Below, piece after piece: positions 17,115-26,531 of a stretch of 64,000 bases of DNA. The position numbers and the translations under genes were made by a program. The notes beneath the pieces were generated by a model. It ran no database searches. It was given only the letters and a program-made list of their open reading frames with translations, and was not told the DNA's origin. The stretch's first letter is position 1, and each line of letters opens with the position of its first letter. The stretch lies in the NCBI GenBank assembly GCA_019637445.1, contig JAHBVS010000001.1, positions 903,586 to 967,585 of the forward strand. Direction: 5' to 3'. The stretch is from Gemmatimonadaceae bacterium (GTDB lineage: Bacteria > Gemmatimonadota > Gemmatimonadetes > Gemmatimonadales > Gemmatimonadaceae).

Positions 17115-17579
17115 ATGACCGACACGGTCGCGCTGCTGCGCGGCGTCGCCATCTTCCAGGACCTTGATGACGGCGAACTCGCCCGCGTGGCGGAGGTCTG
17201 CAAGACTAAGGACTTCGTCTCCGGGGAGTACATCTTCAAGGAGGGCGAGGCCGGCAGCCGCCTGTTCCTGATCGTCGAGGGTGACGTGCGCATCTCGCGC
17301 ATGGTGCCCGGCAGCGGCGAGGAGGCCCTGGCCGTGCTCAAGCCCGGCGCCCTGTTCGGCGAGATGTCCGTGTTCGACCGCTCCGAGCGCTCCACGGACG
17401 CCATCTCCAACGGCGGCACCAAGGTGCTGACCATCTCGCGCAGCGACTTCGAGCTGTTGCTCGACTTCAACCGCGAGATCGCCTACAAGGTGCTGTGGAG
17501 TTGCGTGCGGCTCCTTTCCGGCCGACTGAGGGCAACGAACGACTCGCTTCGTTCGTTTCTTGCGATGTCGATGTTCTAG
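17115..17579 (+). CDS. Stand-alone cyclic nucleotide-binding domain protein
   Basis: 154 residues: a single CAP-ED/cNMP-binding domain without a helix-turn-helix. The phosphate-binding cassette is FGEMSVFDRSERSTD, with the conserved Gly-Glu (82-83) and Arg-Ser (R92-S93) pair that contacts the cyclic phosphate. The preceding strand block is YIFKEGEAGSRLFLIVEGDV. A GAGG ribosome-binding site precedes the ATG at 17115; the open frame further upstream is not coding. It probably acts as a cNMP-responsive adaptor or regulatory subunit; no catalytic partner is evident beside it. Confidence 0.88.
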   Translation: MTDTVALLRGVAIFQDLDDGELARVAEVCKTKDFVSGEYIFKEGEAGSRLFLIVEGDVRISRMVPGSGEEALAVLKPGALFGEMSVFDRSERSTDAISNGGTKVLTISRSDFELLLDFNREIAYKVLWSCVRLLSGRLRATNDSLRSFLAMSMF

Positions 17580-17640
17580 CACCGCCCGCTCGCGGCGGTG
17601 CCGGACCACAGCCCGCGACCCCAACCGACGGTCCCTGCCC

Positions 17641-19047
17641 GTGATCCAGATTCGTTCCGCCATCCTGCGCGGTGCGCTTGCGTTCAGCGCCGCCTTCGCA
17701 CCTGCCGCCACGCTGGCGCTGAGCACCGGCCTGAGCCTCGCGTTCGCACCCACACTCGGCGCGCAATCGACGGCTTCCACCCTCGGCTTCCAGCGCGACC
17801 CACGCATCGCCGCCGCGATTCGGGAAGTGGATCCGGCTCGTCTTAGAGCGATGGATTCGGTGCTCGTGTCCTTCGGCACACGGCACACGCTGAGCGACAC
17901 TGTCTCGCAGACGCGCGGTATCGGCGCCGCGCGACGCTGGATCCACAGCCAGCTCACGCAGTTCTCCAAGGACTGCGGCAACTGCCTGCGCATCGAGTAC
18001 GACACCGGCTCGGCCGTCATCACGCGGCACCCGGAGCGCCCGACCTGGCACCTGGTGAACGTCGTGGCGTGGCTGCCGGGCCGCGATACGTCGCGGGTGG
18101 TCGTGATCGGCGGGCATTTCGATTCCTGCATCTGCTCCGTCAACTCGATGGACGCCACCAGTGATGCGCCGGGCGCGGACGATGACGGCTCCGGCACCGT
18201 CGCCGTGATGGAGCTGGCGCGGGTCGTCGGCAAGCAATTCCCGCAGGGTCTTGAGCAGACCGTGGCCTTCGTGCTCTACACGGGCGAGGAACTGGGACTG
18301 CTGGGCTCGGGCATCTTCGCCGACCGGCTGGAGCGCGAGGGCAAGACGGTGACGGCGGCGTTCACCGATGACATCGTCGGCAACGTGGTCGCCGACGACG
18401 GGCGCGTGGACTCGACCTCAGTGCGCGTGTTCGCGGTGGACTCGCTGGCGCTGGGCGGCAGTGAGCTGGCGCGATACGTCTGGGCGGCTGGCGCACTGTA
18501 TCAGCCGGACTTCGAGGTGATTCCCGTGCTGCGGCTCGACCGGCTTGGCCGTGGTGGCGACCACGCGCCGTTCCATCGCAAGGGTCTTCCAGCCCTGCGC
18601 TTCAGCGAGCGGTTGGAGAACTACAAGCAGCAGCACCTGCCGACCGACGAGCTGCAATACGTGAACTTCGGCTACGTGGCCAAGGTGGCGCGGCTCAACC
18701 TCGCCACGGTCGTCTCGCTGGCCTCGGCGCCATCACGGCCCACGCGCACCGCGTACGCGCGCGACCGCGCCTCTGGCGGACAGTCGTTCACGATCCGCTG
18801 GGACGCCGTTCCCGGCGCGGCGAGCTATGAACTGCTCGTGCGCCGCACCACCGCGCCGACCTACACGCGCATCGTGCCCGCCGGCAACGTCACGGAGTTC
18901 CTGCTGGACGAGCAGCTCGACGACGTGTGGGTGGGCGTGCGCGCGGTAGGCGCCAACGGGCACCGCTCGCTGACCACCGTGGTCGGCGCGCCCGGCGGCG
19001 CGCGGCTCCCGAACCCGAACGCAAGACGGCCGGGCGGCCAGCCGTGA
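17641..19047 (+). CDS. Secreted M28 family zinc aminopeptidase with C-terminal Fn3-like domain
   Basis: 468 residues from a GTG start. A long hydrophobic export segment (about residues 1-40) ends near LGAQ. The peptidase domain shows the M28 zinc ligands: H159 and D161 (IGGHFDS), the bridging Asp in GADDDGSG, the general base in TGEELGLLGS, the Asp in FTDDIVGN and the His in QQHLPTDEL. Residues about 370-460 form a fibronectin type III-like domain (SFTIRWDAVPGAASYELLVR). Likely periplasmic or extracellular peptide scavenging. The start is favoured because upstream residues are not signal-like. Confidence 0.9.
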   Translation: MIQIRSAILRGALAFSAAFAPAATLALSTGLSLAFAPTLGAQSTASTLGFQRDPRIAAAIREVDPARLRAMDSVLVSFGTRHTLSDTVSQTRGIGAARRWIHSQLTQFSKDCGNCLRIEYDTGSAVITRHPERPTWHLVNVVAWLPGRDTSRVVVIGGHFDSCICSVNSMDATSDAPGADDDGSGTVAVMELARVVGKQFPQGLEQTVAFVLYTGEELGLLGSGIFADRLEREGKTVTAAFTDDIVGNVVADDGRVDSTSVRVFAVDSLALGGSELARYVWAAGALYQPDFEVIPVLRLDRLGRGGDHAPFHRKGLPALRFSERLENYKQQHLPTDELQYVNFGYVAKVARLNLATVVSLASAPSRPTRTAYARDRASGGQSFTIRWDAVPGAASYELLVRRTTAPTYTRIVPAGNVTEFLLDEQLDDVWVGVRAVGANGHRSLTTVVGAPGGARLPNPNARRPGGQP

Positions 19048-19084
19048 AGTCACGGCGGCTGCAGGGCACTCCTGGGCGCTCGCG

Positions 19085-19810
19085 GTGAGCGCCTTCGGCG
19101 GCTTTTCTCCAGAGGCCTTCAAGTTCCTCAGGGGCCTGAAGCGCAACAACAACAAGCCCTGGTTCGAGGAGAACCGTGGGCTGTATGAACGCGCGATCAA
19201 GCAGCCGCTGCAGCATCTGGCGGAAGAACTGGATGTGCAGTTCGCCAAGCTGGCGCCCGAGTTCGTGGCGCCGCCGAAGCGGGCGCTCTTCCGCATCTAC
19301 CGCGACGTGCGCTTCTCGAAGGACAAGTCGCCGTACAAGACGCACGCGGCGCTGTGGGTCTTCCATCGCGATGCCGGCCGCGGCGTGGGGCGGGAGGCGC
19401 ACGGCGGCGCGGGGTTCTACTTCCACCTGGAACCGGGCGCGTCGATGGTCGCGGGTGGTTTCTGGATGCCGGCGCGACCCGAGCTTAACGTGCTGCGCGA
19501 GGCAATCGCCGAGGACCATCGGCCGTTCGCTCGGATCGTGAAGGCGGCGGCGTTCACCAAGCGCTTCGGCGGGCTCACCGATGATGAGGCCGGCGTGCGT
19601 TTGACGCGCGTACCGCGCGGATTCGCGCCCGATCATCCCGCCGCCGACTGGCTGCGCTTCGCGTCGTTCACCGCGTCGCGTGAGTTGACGGATGCGGAAG
19701 CGCTGTCGCCGAAGCTGGTGCCGACGATCCTGAAGGACTACGCAGCGCTGCTGCCGTTGGTGCGCTGGCTGAACGCGACGCTGGGCCACCCGCCTGCCAA
19801 GTCGCGCTGA
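19085..19810 (+). CDS. DUF2461 (TIGR02453) family protein
   Basis: 241 residues from GTG 19085. The family hallmarks are clear: FKFLRGLKRNNNKPWFEENR at the start, FRIYRDVRFSKDKSPYKTH, and GAGFYFHLEPGASMVAGGFW. Function of this widespread family is unknown. Convergent with the M16 peptidase gene, with 45 bp between stops. Confidence 0.9.
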   Translation: MSAFGGFSPEAFKFLRGLKRNNNKPWFEENRGLYERAIKQPLQHLAEELDVQFAKLAPEFVAPPKRALFRIYRDVRFSKDKSPYKTHAALWVFHRDAGRGVGREAHGGAGFYFHLEPGASMVAGGFWMPARPELNVLREAIAEDHRPFARIVKAAAFTKRFGGLTDDEAGVRLTRVPRGFAPDHPAADWLRFASFTASRELTDAEALSPKLVPTILKDYAALLPLVRWLNATLGHPPAKSR

Positions 19811-19855
19811 ACGCGAACGGGCAGCCGCCGTGGCGCGCCCGACGACGCGAGACTG

Positions 19856-22474
19856 CTAGGCGCGACCGCGCACGATCCCCTCAAAACGCCGCGCCGGATC
19901 GAACAAGCGCGCCGCCGTCTCGCGCATCGACCCTGGCGTGACGCGCGAAAGCTCCTGCGGATAGCGCGCCAGGTCCTCAAGCGCGCCCCAGAGGTACGCG
20001 TCCGCCACGTCGCTGAGCACGGCCGCCCCCGATGACTGGCGGATCTGCCAGGCACCGATGGCGTATTGCCGCGCACGCTCGAGCTCCACGTCGCTGACCG
20101 CTGTCTCGCAAAGCTTGGCGAACTCACGCAGGAGGCCCTCGCGCGCAATGTCCTCCTTGTCCGGCGACGTGGCGATGTAGGCGGCAAAGGTCCCGCCCAC
20201 GGCACGCGCGTAGGGCCGCGCCATCACGGTGTAGGCCAGCGATTGCCGGTCGCGTAGCTCCTCGAAGAAGCGGCCCCCCAATCCGCTGGCCACGCCGCTC
20301 AGCATCTCGGCGTCGAATCGGGCCGCGTCCTGGCGATCCGGTCCCTCGAAGAGCAACGCCATCGCCGTCTGCTTCTTCTCCCGTGCGTCCACACTGCTCC
20401 CACCCTGCGCGGGCCACTGCGGCCGTGCAATTCCGGGCCGCGGCATCTCCTCGAGCCGCGCGAACCACGACGCGAGCAGCTCCGCTGTCTCGCGCGGATC
20501 GACGTCGCCGACCACGGCGATGGCGGCATTGCCGCGCAGCACCTGCTCCCGATGCCAAGCGGCGAGTGCCTCGGGTGTGAACGCGCGCACGGACTCCTCG
20601 GACCCAAGGGTCGAACGTCCGTACGGGTGATTCGGCCAGGCGAGCTCGGCGGCCAGCCGCATCGGCTGGCGATACATATCGTCACGCAGTGCGCCGAGCG
20701 AGGCGATGGCCACCGCACGCTCGGCCTCAACGCCGTCGCTGGGGAAGGTCGGGGCAATCACGAGATCGCCCAGCAGTTCCGCCGCGTCGCTGAGACGTCC
20801 GCCCGGGACGCCGATGGTCCACTGCATGCTCTCCGTGCCCACGCTCGCCACCGGAACGCCGCCCAAGCGCTCGGCATCCTCGGCCAGTTGTGTGGCGCTG
20901 CGTCGCTGCGTGCCACGCAGCATCGCACGGGCCATCAACGTGGAGATGCCGCTGTTGCCCACCGACTCGGCGATGACGCCGCCGGCGACAAACACCCCAA
21001 GGTGCGCGAGCGAGGCGCCAGGCCTCGGGCGCACGAGGATGGGAAGTCCGGTGCGCGTGCGATACACGTGCACGCCATCCACCTCGCGCTCGAGCGTGGC
21101 GCCCAAGGGCGGCGGCGTCCGCGGGCGCGACGGCGAGGGACTTGGCTCCAACGGCTTGATGCCAGGTGCGGCGAGCGTGGCACGTACCGCCGCAGAGTCG
21201 GCGCCGAGCGGCTCCGCCCCGCGCGGGCGATACGCCACCAGCGCGAAGTTGTCGAGGTCCAGCCACTGCTGCGCCACGCGCGTGAGCTCGGCGACATCTG
21301 CCGAGAGCACGGCATCCTGATAACGCAGGCCTGCTTCCCAATCGCCCATCAGCTGCCAGGCGCCGAGGAAATTGGCCTGGCCGTCGGCGCTCTCGAGGCG
21401 TCGCAGCCACTGCGCCTCGATCAACCGCTTGGCACGCTCGACCTCGGCAGGCGTGATTTCGCCGGCGCGCACGCGGGCAATCTGGTCGTAGATCGTCCGT
21501 GCGGCTTCGGTAGCGTGCTCTGGGCGCGCCGAGGCGTGGATGACGAACACGCCCATCTCGGTCGGCACGTAGTCGTAGGCCGAGATGTTCGAGACCAGAC
21601 GGCGATCGCGCGTCGCGCGCACGAGGCGTCCCGCGCGTCCGCCGGCCAACACCGTCGACAACAGGTCCAACACCGGCGAGTCGGGGTGGTCGACGTCCGG
21701 CGTCCGCCACCCGAAGATGAGCTCCGTCTGCGTGATGTCGCCTTCCCACTCGCGCAGGCGGAAGCCGGAAGGCCTCTCCTCACGCGGGCCCGGCGTACGC
21801 GCCACCGGCGCATCCTCGAGATGCCCGTATCGCTTCAGCGCCTCGGCGATGGCCTGGTCTGGATCCACGTCGCCGACGATGGCGAGGACGGTGTTCGAGG
21901 GCCGGTAGTAGTTCCTATAGAACGCGACGAGCTGCTCGCGGGACAGCGCCCGGAGCTCGTCGGCCCGTCCCATGCGCCAACGACGGATGCGGTGCCTGTC
22001 GTGCAGCAGCGCGAACATCGTCTCCAGTGAGAGGGGACCCGCCGAGTCGGCCTTGCGCTTGGTCTCCTCGATGATGACCTCGAGCTCGCGCCTGAGCTCC
22101 TCGGCGTCGATCACCGAATTGGCGTAGGCGTCGGCCTGCACTTCGAGCGCGGCGGCGAAGCCGCTGGCCGGCAGCACTGCGTAGTAGTGCGTGTGGTCGT
22201 AGATGGTGCCGGCATTGAGATAGCCGCCGGCGGCCTTCGTGGCCCGCGCGATCTCGCCGACCCCGCGCGTGGGCGTGCCCTTGAAGTACATATGCTCGAG
22301 CACGTGGGCGATGCCCACCGTGTCGTCAGGCTCGTCGAAGTAGCCGGCCTTTACCCAGGTGACGATGGCCACCACGGGCGCCGTGGTGTCGCGGCGGGCC
22401 AGCACGGTGAGCCCGTTGGGCAGGCGTTCGCGGCGGACACTGTCCGGCGGCAGGAGCGCGCTGGGGGCGGGCAT
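19856..22474 (-). CDS. M16 family zinc peptidase, full-length two-half form
   Basis: 872 residues, with tandem N- and C-terminal M16 halves as in pitrilysin/insulinase or PqqL-like proteins. The inverted zinc motif is H57-VLE-H61 (HVLEHMYFKGTPTRG) and the third ligand is in the ELEVIIEETKRK helix (about residue 136). The second half (from about 460) lacks HxxEH and has the R/Y-type partner sequence near its end (FFEELRDRQSLAYTV). No signal peptide is visible. The ATG at 22474 is 4 nt after the permease stop, so it is the last gene of a TPR-ABC-ABC-peptidase operon. Possibly processes or degrades peptides handled by that transporter. Confidence 0.9.
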   Translation of the reverse strand: MPAPSALLPPDSVRRERLPNGLTVLARRDTTAPVVAIVTWVKAGYFDEPDDTVGIAHVLEHMYFKGTPTRGVGEIARATKAAGGYLNAGTIYDHTHYYAVLPASGFAAALEVQADAYANSVIDAEELRRELEVIIEETKRKADSAGPLSLETMFALLHDRHRIRRWRMGRADELRALSREQLVAFYRNYYRPSNTVLAIVGDVDPDQAIAEALKRYGHLEDAPVARTPGPREERPSGFRLREWEGDITQTELIFGWRTPDVDHPDSPVLDLLSTVLAGGRAGRLVRATRDRRLVSNISAYDYVPTEMGVFVIHASARPEHATEAARTIYDQIARVRAGEITPAEVERAKRLIEAQWLRRLESADGQANFLGAWQLMGDWEAGLRYQDAVLSADVAELTRVAQQWLDLDNFALVAYRPRGAEPLGADSAAVRATLAAPGIKPLEPSPSPSRPRTPPPLGATLEREVDGVHVYRTRTGLPILVRPRPGASLAHLGVFVAGGVIAESVGNSGISTLMARAMLRGTQRRSATQLAEDAERLGGVPVASVGTESMQWTIGVPGGRLSDAAELLGDLVIAPTFPSDGVEAERAVAIASLGALRDDMYRQPMRLAAELAWPNHPYGRSTLGSEESVRAFTPEALAAWHREQVLRGNAAIAVVGDVDPRETAELLASWFARLEEMPRPGIARPQWPAQGGSSVDAREKKQTAMALLFEGPDRQDAARFDAEMLSGVASGLGGRFFEELRDRQSLAYTVMARPYARAVGGTFAAYIATSPDKEDIAREGLLREFAKLCETAVSDVELERARQYAIGAWQIRQSSGAAVLSDVADAYLWGALEDLARYPQELSRVTPGSMRETAARLFDPARRFEGIVRGRA

Positions 22475-22478
22475 CGCC

Positions 22479-23222
22479 TCAACGCACCATCGGGCCGCGG
22501 CGAACCAACGCCATCGCGGCCCCCAGCATGCCGGCCGTCCACAGACCCACGCCCCAGAGCGGCATCGGATCGCGGCCAATCCGTCCCCCGAGCAGGAAGC
22601 GGATGTGGTCGCCCACGTCATTCACGGGCGGCATGATCGTCGCGATGATGCGCACCAGTTGCGGCGCGGTGTCGGCCGCGGTCAGCTGCTGCGTCACGCT
22701 GCCCACGAGGAAGACACCGATGACCAACGCGCCGTCCTTCGCGGTCACGGCGCCCGCCAGCATCGTCAGCGCGCCATAGAACAGGCAGCTCAGCACGATG
22801 GCCTGCAGCGCGCCCCACACGGGCACCTCGATGACCGCGGACGAATACACCGCTGGCCCAATCACAAAGAGCGCCGACACGGCGAGCGTCCCGACGATGT
22901 AGCGCTGCAGGTAGAACGCCAATGGTGAGACAGGATGGGCGAAGAGGAAGCGCACGTGCTGGCGCTCGCGGTCCGTGGAGATCGTGCCGTTGGCGACCAC
23001 GAGACCGCCGATGAGCACGCAGAGACCCGCCATGCTCTGGAACAGGTTCAGCTTCATCATCTGCAGCGACGCGTCGGAGCCATCCGTTCCCGCGTTCGTG
23101 CCGGCCGCGGCCCACAAGGGCAGCGATACCAACAGGGCGAAGACCAGCAACGGCGACAGGGCCTTCACGGACATCTCGCGCAGTTGCCAGGGCGCGTAGG
23201 CAAGCAAGGGGCGGAGCGTCAC
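22479..23222 (-). CDS. ABC-2 type transporter permease
   Basis: 247-residue integral membrane protein with about six helices, starting MTLRPLLAYAPWQLREMSVK. Features typical of the NosY/ABC-2 group include the amphipathic N-terminus and the cytoplasmic stretch NGTISTDRERQHVRFLFAHP, followed by VSPLAFYLQRYIVGTLAVSA. The GTG start overlaps the stop of the ATPase gene (GTGA, 23219-23222), implying 1:1 translation. Substrate is unknown. Confidence 0.82.
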   Translation of the reverse strand: MTLRPLLAYAPWQLREMSVKALSPLLVFALLVSLPLWAAAGTNAGTDGSDASLQMMKLNLFQSMAGLCVLIGGLVVANGTISTDRERQHVRFLFAHPVSPLAFYLQRYIVGTLAVSALFVIGPAVYSSAVIEVPVWGALQAIVLSCLFYGALTMLAGAVTAKDGALVIGVFLVGSVTQQLTAADTAPQLVRIIATIMPPVNDVGDHIRFLLGGRIGRDPMPLWGVGLWTAGMLGAAMALVRRGPMVR

Positions 23223-24121
23223 CGGGCCGTCACCGCGTTGCGGAAGGCCTCTTCCAACGACGACTCCGCGGGCACGATGGCCGAGATGAGCGTTCCCCCA
23301 GCGATGGCAACGGCCAACGCCCTGTTGAGCGACACGAGGTCGGTGGCACAGCTGACATCGTTGCCCTCGACCCGTGCGTCCAGCAGCTGCGCGGCCAGTG
23401 CCTCGGCGCCCGCGGCGCAGCGGATGCGCCACCTGCGGACTTCGGACGAGACCTGCGCGCCGCGCATCTCCACCACGCGCTGGATGCGGCCGGCGTCGAT
23501 GATGGCCACGCGATCACACAGCCGCTCCAGCTCGTCGAGGTTGTGCGAGGCGATGAGCATCGCGCGGTCCGGACGGCGCAGGCCGGCGACGATGTCCCGA
23601 AAGCGCGCCGTCCACACCGGGTCGAGCCCGTGCGTGGGCTCGTCGAAGATCATCACGCGCCGTTCGGTGAGCAGCGACTGCGCGAGACCCACGCGCTGCA
23701 GGTTGCCCTTGGACAGGGTCTTCAGCTTCTTGCGCCGGTGCTCCCCGATGCCCACGGCATCGATGACGCGAGTGACGACGGCGCTGCGCTCCACCGCCGG
23801 CACGTCCGCGAGCGCGGCCAGGCGCTGCAGGGTCTCCTCCGTGCGCCAAGTGAGCGGCAGCGTCATCAGTTCGGGCAGGTAGCCGATGCCCTCGCGCTCC
23901 ACGAAGGCACGCGGGGCCAGGCCGTCGATCGAGATGCTGCCGCCGTCCGGCGCGATGAACCCCATCAGCATGGCGATCAGCGTGCTCTTCCCCGCCCCGT
24001 TCGGTCCGGCGATGCCCACGACCTCGCCGGCGGCGACGTCGAGGTCCACCTCCGCGACGGCGCGCACCGGCGCGCCGAGGAGCGGACGGTACGTCTTCCC
24101 GACGTTCCGCAGCGCGATCAG
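23219..24121 (-). CDS. ABC transporter ATP-binding protein (probable CTG start)
   Basis: ABC ATPase with Walker A GPNGAGKSTLIAML, signature LSKGNLQRVGLAQ and Walker B VMIFDEPTHGLDP, then SHNLDELERLCDRV (H-switch). The C-terminal 80 residues form an accessory beta domain like that of NosF/NatA ATPases. The first standard start (GTG 24067) would cut off the first beta-strand and the A-loop Tyr. Reading back in frame gives LIALRNVGKTYRPLLGAPV from a CTG at 24121, which overlaps the TPR gene stop as CTGA. I therefore annotate CTG as the likely start (300 residues). Confidence 0.83.
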   Translation of the reverse strand: MIALRNVGKTYRPLLGAPVRAVAEVDLDVAAGEVVGIAGPNGAGKSTLIAMLMGFIAPDGGSISIDGLAPRAFVEREGIGYLPELMTLPLTWRTEETLQRLAALADVPAVERSAVVTRVIDAVGIGEHRRKKLKTLSKGNLQRVGLAQSLLTERRVMIFDEPTHGLDPVWTARFRDIVAGLRRPDRAMLIASHNLDELERLCDRVAIIDAGRIQRVVEMRGAQVSSEVRRWRIRCAAGAEALAAQLLDARVEGNDVSCATDLVSLNRALAVAIAGGTLISAIVPAESSLEEAFRNAVTAR

Positions 24122-25230
24122 TGGAGGATCCGGAGAAGGCCGGCGTCGGCGCTCGCGCGCAGGAAGCTCTCGGCGTCGCGCGTGGGAATCAGGATGCCGG
24201 TGAGCGCGAAGCCACGCCGCGCCTCGGCCTGCATGAACTCCTCGAGCGTGCGGTCGGGCGGCCCCATCGCGGCGTCCCGCATTTCGGTGACGATCTCCGT
24301 CCAGCTGCCTTCATAGCTGCGCCCGTCGCGGCCCACGACCTTGTGGCGCTCCACACCTTCCTTCTGGCCCGTGAGGTCGGTGAGCAAGGCACCGAAGAGC
24401 TCGAGCTGCGAGCGCGCCTGCTGCTGCTCGCGGTCCGCGGCCCGCTGCTCGATCTCCGAGAGCATCTCGTCGAGCGGGTCCGGCGTGGGCGCGAGTTCAC
24501 CAAGCCGCTCCGTCCAGATGGCCAGCGAGGGATCGTCGTCCTTCACGCGCAGGTGCGACTTCTTGAGTTCCAGCAGGCGCCAGATGCCGAGTTCGTCCCA
24601 GTGCTCCTCGGGCTTGGTGCGGTCGAGCTGGTAGAGCGCGGCCTCGTACTCACCCTGGTCGTAGAGGATGTTGCCGAGGTAGATGCGCGCCTCGGCGTGC
24701 TCGGGGTCCAGCTGCAGCGCGCGGCGCAGCGTGTCCACCGCCGCGTCCTCCTCGCCCAGCCGGTGCTGCGCGTAGCCGACCATCGCCACGGCCTCGGCGT
24801 TGTCGGGGGTCTGCTGCACCGCGACATCGAAGTACTCCTTGGCGTCTTCCATCAGCCCCTCGCGAAAGAGCGCGCGGCCGACCTGCAGCATCAGTTCGAT
24901 GTCGTCGGCGTAGCCCAGCTCGAGGATGCGGCGGAACGACTTGAGCGCGGCCGCCGTCTGGCCGAGGCGCAGCAGCACCTCGCCGAGTCCGGCGAGGGCG
25001 TCCTCGTGCTCGGGATCGAGCACCAAGCCCTCCTCAAAGGAGCGGCGGGCCCAGGCGAACTCGTCGCGGGCCAGGCGCGCGTAGCCGACGCCCACGTGCA
25101 GCTCGACGGCGTTCGGATACAAACCGAGGCCCTCGCGCAGCAACGCGAGTGCCTCGTCGTAGTTGCCTTCGTTGTACAGCTGGTGCGCGCGCTCGTCGTA
25201 CTCCTCGGAACTCAGGAACGGAGAGGGCAT
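24118..25230 (-). CDS. TPR-repeat protein
   Basis: 370 residues, cytoplasmic (no signal peptide). About six tetratricopeptide repeats span residues 8-215 (for example QLYNEGNYDEALALLREGLG, YARLARDEFAWARRSFEEGL, YAQHRLGEEDAAVDTLRRAL). A charged helical C-terminal region (about 240-370) ends GLLRILH. First gene of the operon with the ABC transporter and M16 peptidase; its stop overlaps the ATPase start. Likely a scaffold; function unknown. Confidence 0.85.
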   Translation of the reverse strand: MPSPFLSSEEYDERAHQLYNEGNYDEALALLREGLGLYPNAVELHVGVGYARLARDEFAWARRSFEEGLVLDPEHEDALAGLGEVLLRLGQTAAALKSFRRILELGYADDIELMLQVGRALFREGLMEDAKEYFDVAVQQTPDNAEAVAMVGYAQHRLGEEDAAVDTLRRALQLDPEHAEARIYLGNILYDQGEYEAALYQLDRTKPEEHWDELGIWRLLELKKSHLRVKDDDPSLAIWTERLGELAPTPDPLDEMLSEIEQRAADREQQQARSQLELFGALLTDLTGQKEGVERHKVVGRDGRSYEGSWTEIVTEMRDAAMGPPDRTLEEFMQAEARRGFALTGILIPTRDAESFLRASADAGLLRILH

Positions 25231-25313
25231 CGTGCGTCAGGCCTCCAGCTCGTGAGGGGTTCTGCCTAACCTATATCACGGTACGCCGCACCAACAGCGG
25301 GGTTTCGTGCCAA

Positions 25314-26228
25314 TCAGGGGTCGCCGGCCAGGGCCACCGCGATGTCGGCGGCAATGGCAGCGTTTGACTCCAGCAGGGCGAGGTTGGCGTCCAACGACCG
25401 GCCTTCGGTGGCCTGCTCCACGGCGGCGAGCAGGCGGGGCGTCACTGCCGCGCCGCGTACCCCTTCCGCGCGGGCCGCGGCGAGCGCCTGCTCCACCGCG
25501 CGTTCGACGTCCTCGCGCGGCAGCGCGTGCTCGGCCGGCGGCGGCACGCAGACAAGCACGCCAGTCCTGCGTCCTAGGGCGTCCGCCGCCCGGACGATGG
25601 CAGCGACCTCCGCCGCGCTCTCCACACGCGCGGGCACCGCGAGACCCGTCTCCCGGGTGAAGAAGCCGGGGAGTTCGTCCGTGCCGAAACCAAGCACGGT
25701 GACACCGAGCGTCTCGAGCCGTTCGAGCGTCGCACCGAGGTCGAGGATGCTCTTGGCTCCGGCACAGACCGTGACGATGGGATGTCGTGCAAGTTCGACA
25801 AGGTCCGCCGATTCGTCGAAGGGCGCGTCGCGGTGCACGCCGCCGATTCCGCCGGTGGCGAATACGCGCACGTTGGCCTTGGCGCAGATGGCCAATGAGG
25901 CGGCAACGGTGGTGGCGCCGTCGAGTTTCTGGGCGATCGCCACCGGCAGGTCGCGCGCCGAGACTTTGTGGATGCCCTCGCGCAGCAGGAAGCGCGACAG
26001 GTCGTCGCCGTCGAGACCGAGGGTCAGCTTGCCCTTCACGACGGCGGTGATGGCGGGGACCGCGCCGCGCGCCCGGACGGCGGCGCGGACCCGCACATTG
26101 GCCTCGCGATTGGCGGGGATGGGCAGCCCCTGCGCGAAGACCGAACTCTCCAGCCCGACAATCGGGCGACGGGCGCTGCGCGCGGCCGCGACCGATGCGT
26201 GCTCCCGGATGGCGGAAGGACCGGCCAC
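25314..26228 (-). CDS. psuG: Pseudouridine-5'-phosphate glycosidase
   Basis: 304 residues. Reversibly cleaves pseudouridine 5'-phosphate to uracil and ribose 5-phosphate. Family blocks are intact: VGLESSVFAQGLPIPANREA, HKVSARDLPVAIA, FATGGIGGVHRDA (active-site loop), VCAGAKSILDLGATLE and LGFGTDELPGFFTRETGLAV. The start is GTG at 26228, 12 nt after the upstream stop. The usual partner pseudouridine kinase (PsuK) is not in the immediate neighbourhood. Confidence 0.92.
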   Translation of the reverse strand: MAGPSAIREHASVAAARSARRPIVGLESSVFAQGLPIPANREANVRVRAAVRARGAVPAITAVVKGKLTLGLDGDDLSRFLLREGIHKVSARDLPVAIAQKLDGATTVAASLAICAKANVRVFATGGIGGVHRDAPFDESADLVELARHPIVTVCAGAKSILDLGATLERLETLGVTVLGFGTDELPGFFTRETGLAVPARVESAAEVAAIVRAADALGRRTGVLVCVPPPAEHALPREDVERAVEQALAAARAEGVRGAAVTPRLLAAVEQATEGRSLDANLALLESNAAIAADIAVALAGDP

Positions 26229-26240
26229 CGGGTCCGTCAG

Positions 26241-26468
26241 TTACGCGTCGTCGAAGTCGTCGGCGCGCTTCGTCTCCACCAGGTCGCGCTCGCGCGCGTC
26301 GGGATCGAACACCGCGAGAATCTTGACGTTCTCGCCGGCATAGCAGTCGAAGGTCTTGCCCGTGCCGCGCTTGACGGCAATCTCGTGGCCGTCCTCGAAG
26401 CGCAGGATAGCCGTGGGGTACTCGCTGTTGAGGTACTGCTTGCGAAGCTTCTTCGGCGGCTGGGGCAT
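26241..26468 (-). CDS. Small hypothetical protein (75 aa)
   Basis: 75 residues, MPQPPKKLRKQYLNSEYPTA followed by a short beta-rich core (ILRFEDGHEIAVKRGTGKTF, then CYAGENVKILAVFDPDAR) and an acidic tail. No family recognised. It is in line with psuG (12-nt gap) and probably co-transcribed. The composition is normal for the window and it looks like a genuine small protein. Confidence 0.68.
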   Translation of the reverse strand: MPQPPKKLRKQYLNSEYPTAILRFEDGHEIAVKRGTGKTFDCYAGENVKILAVFDPDARERDLVETKRADDFDDA

Positions 26469-26531
26469 CGGTGGCGTTGGTGGTGGGGAGCTACAGGCGA
26501 AACTACGCCGCGCGGACGGGTGGCGAAAGGG

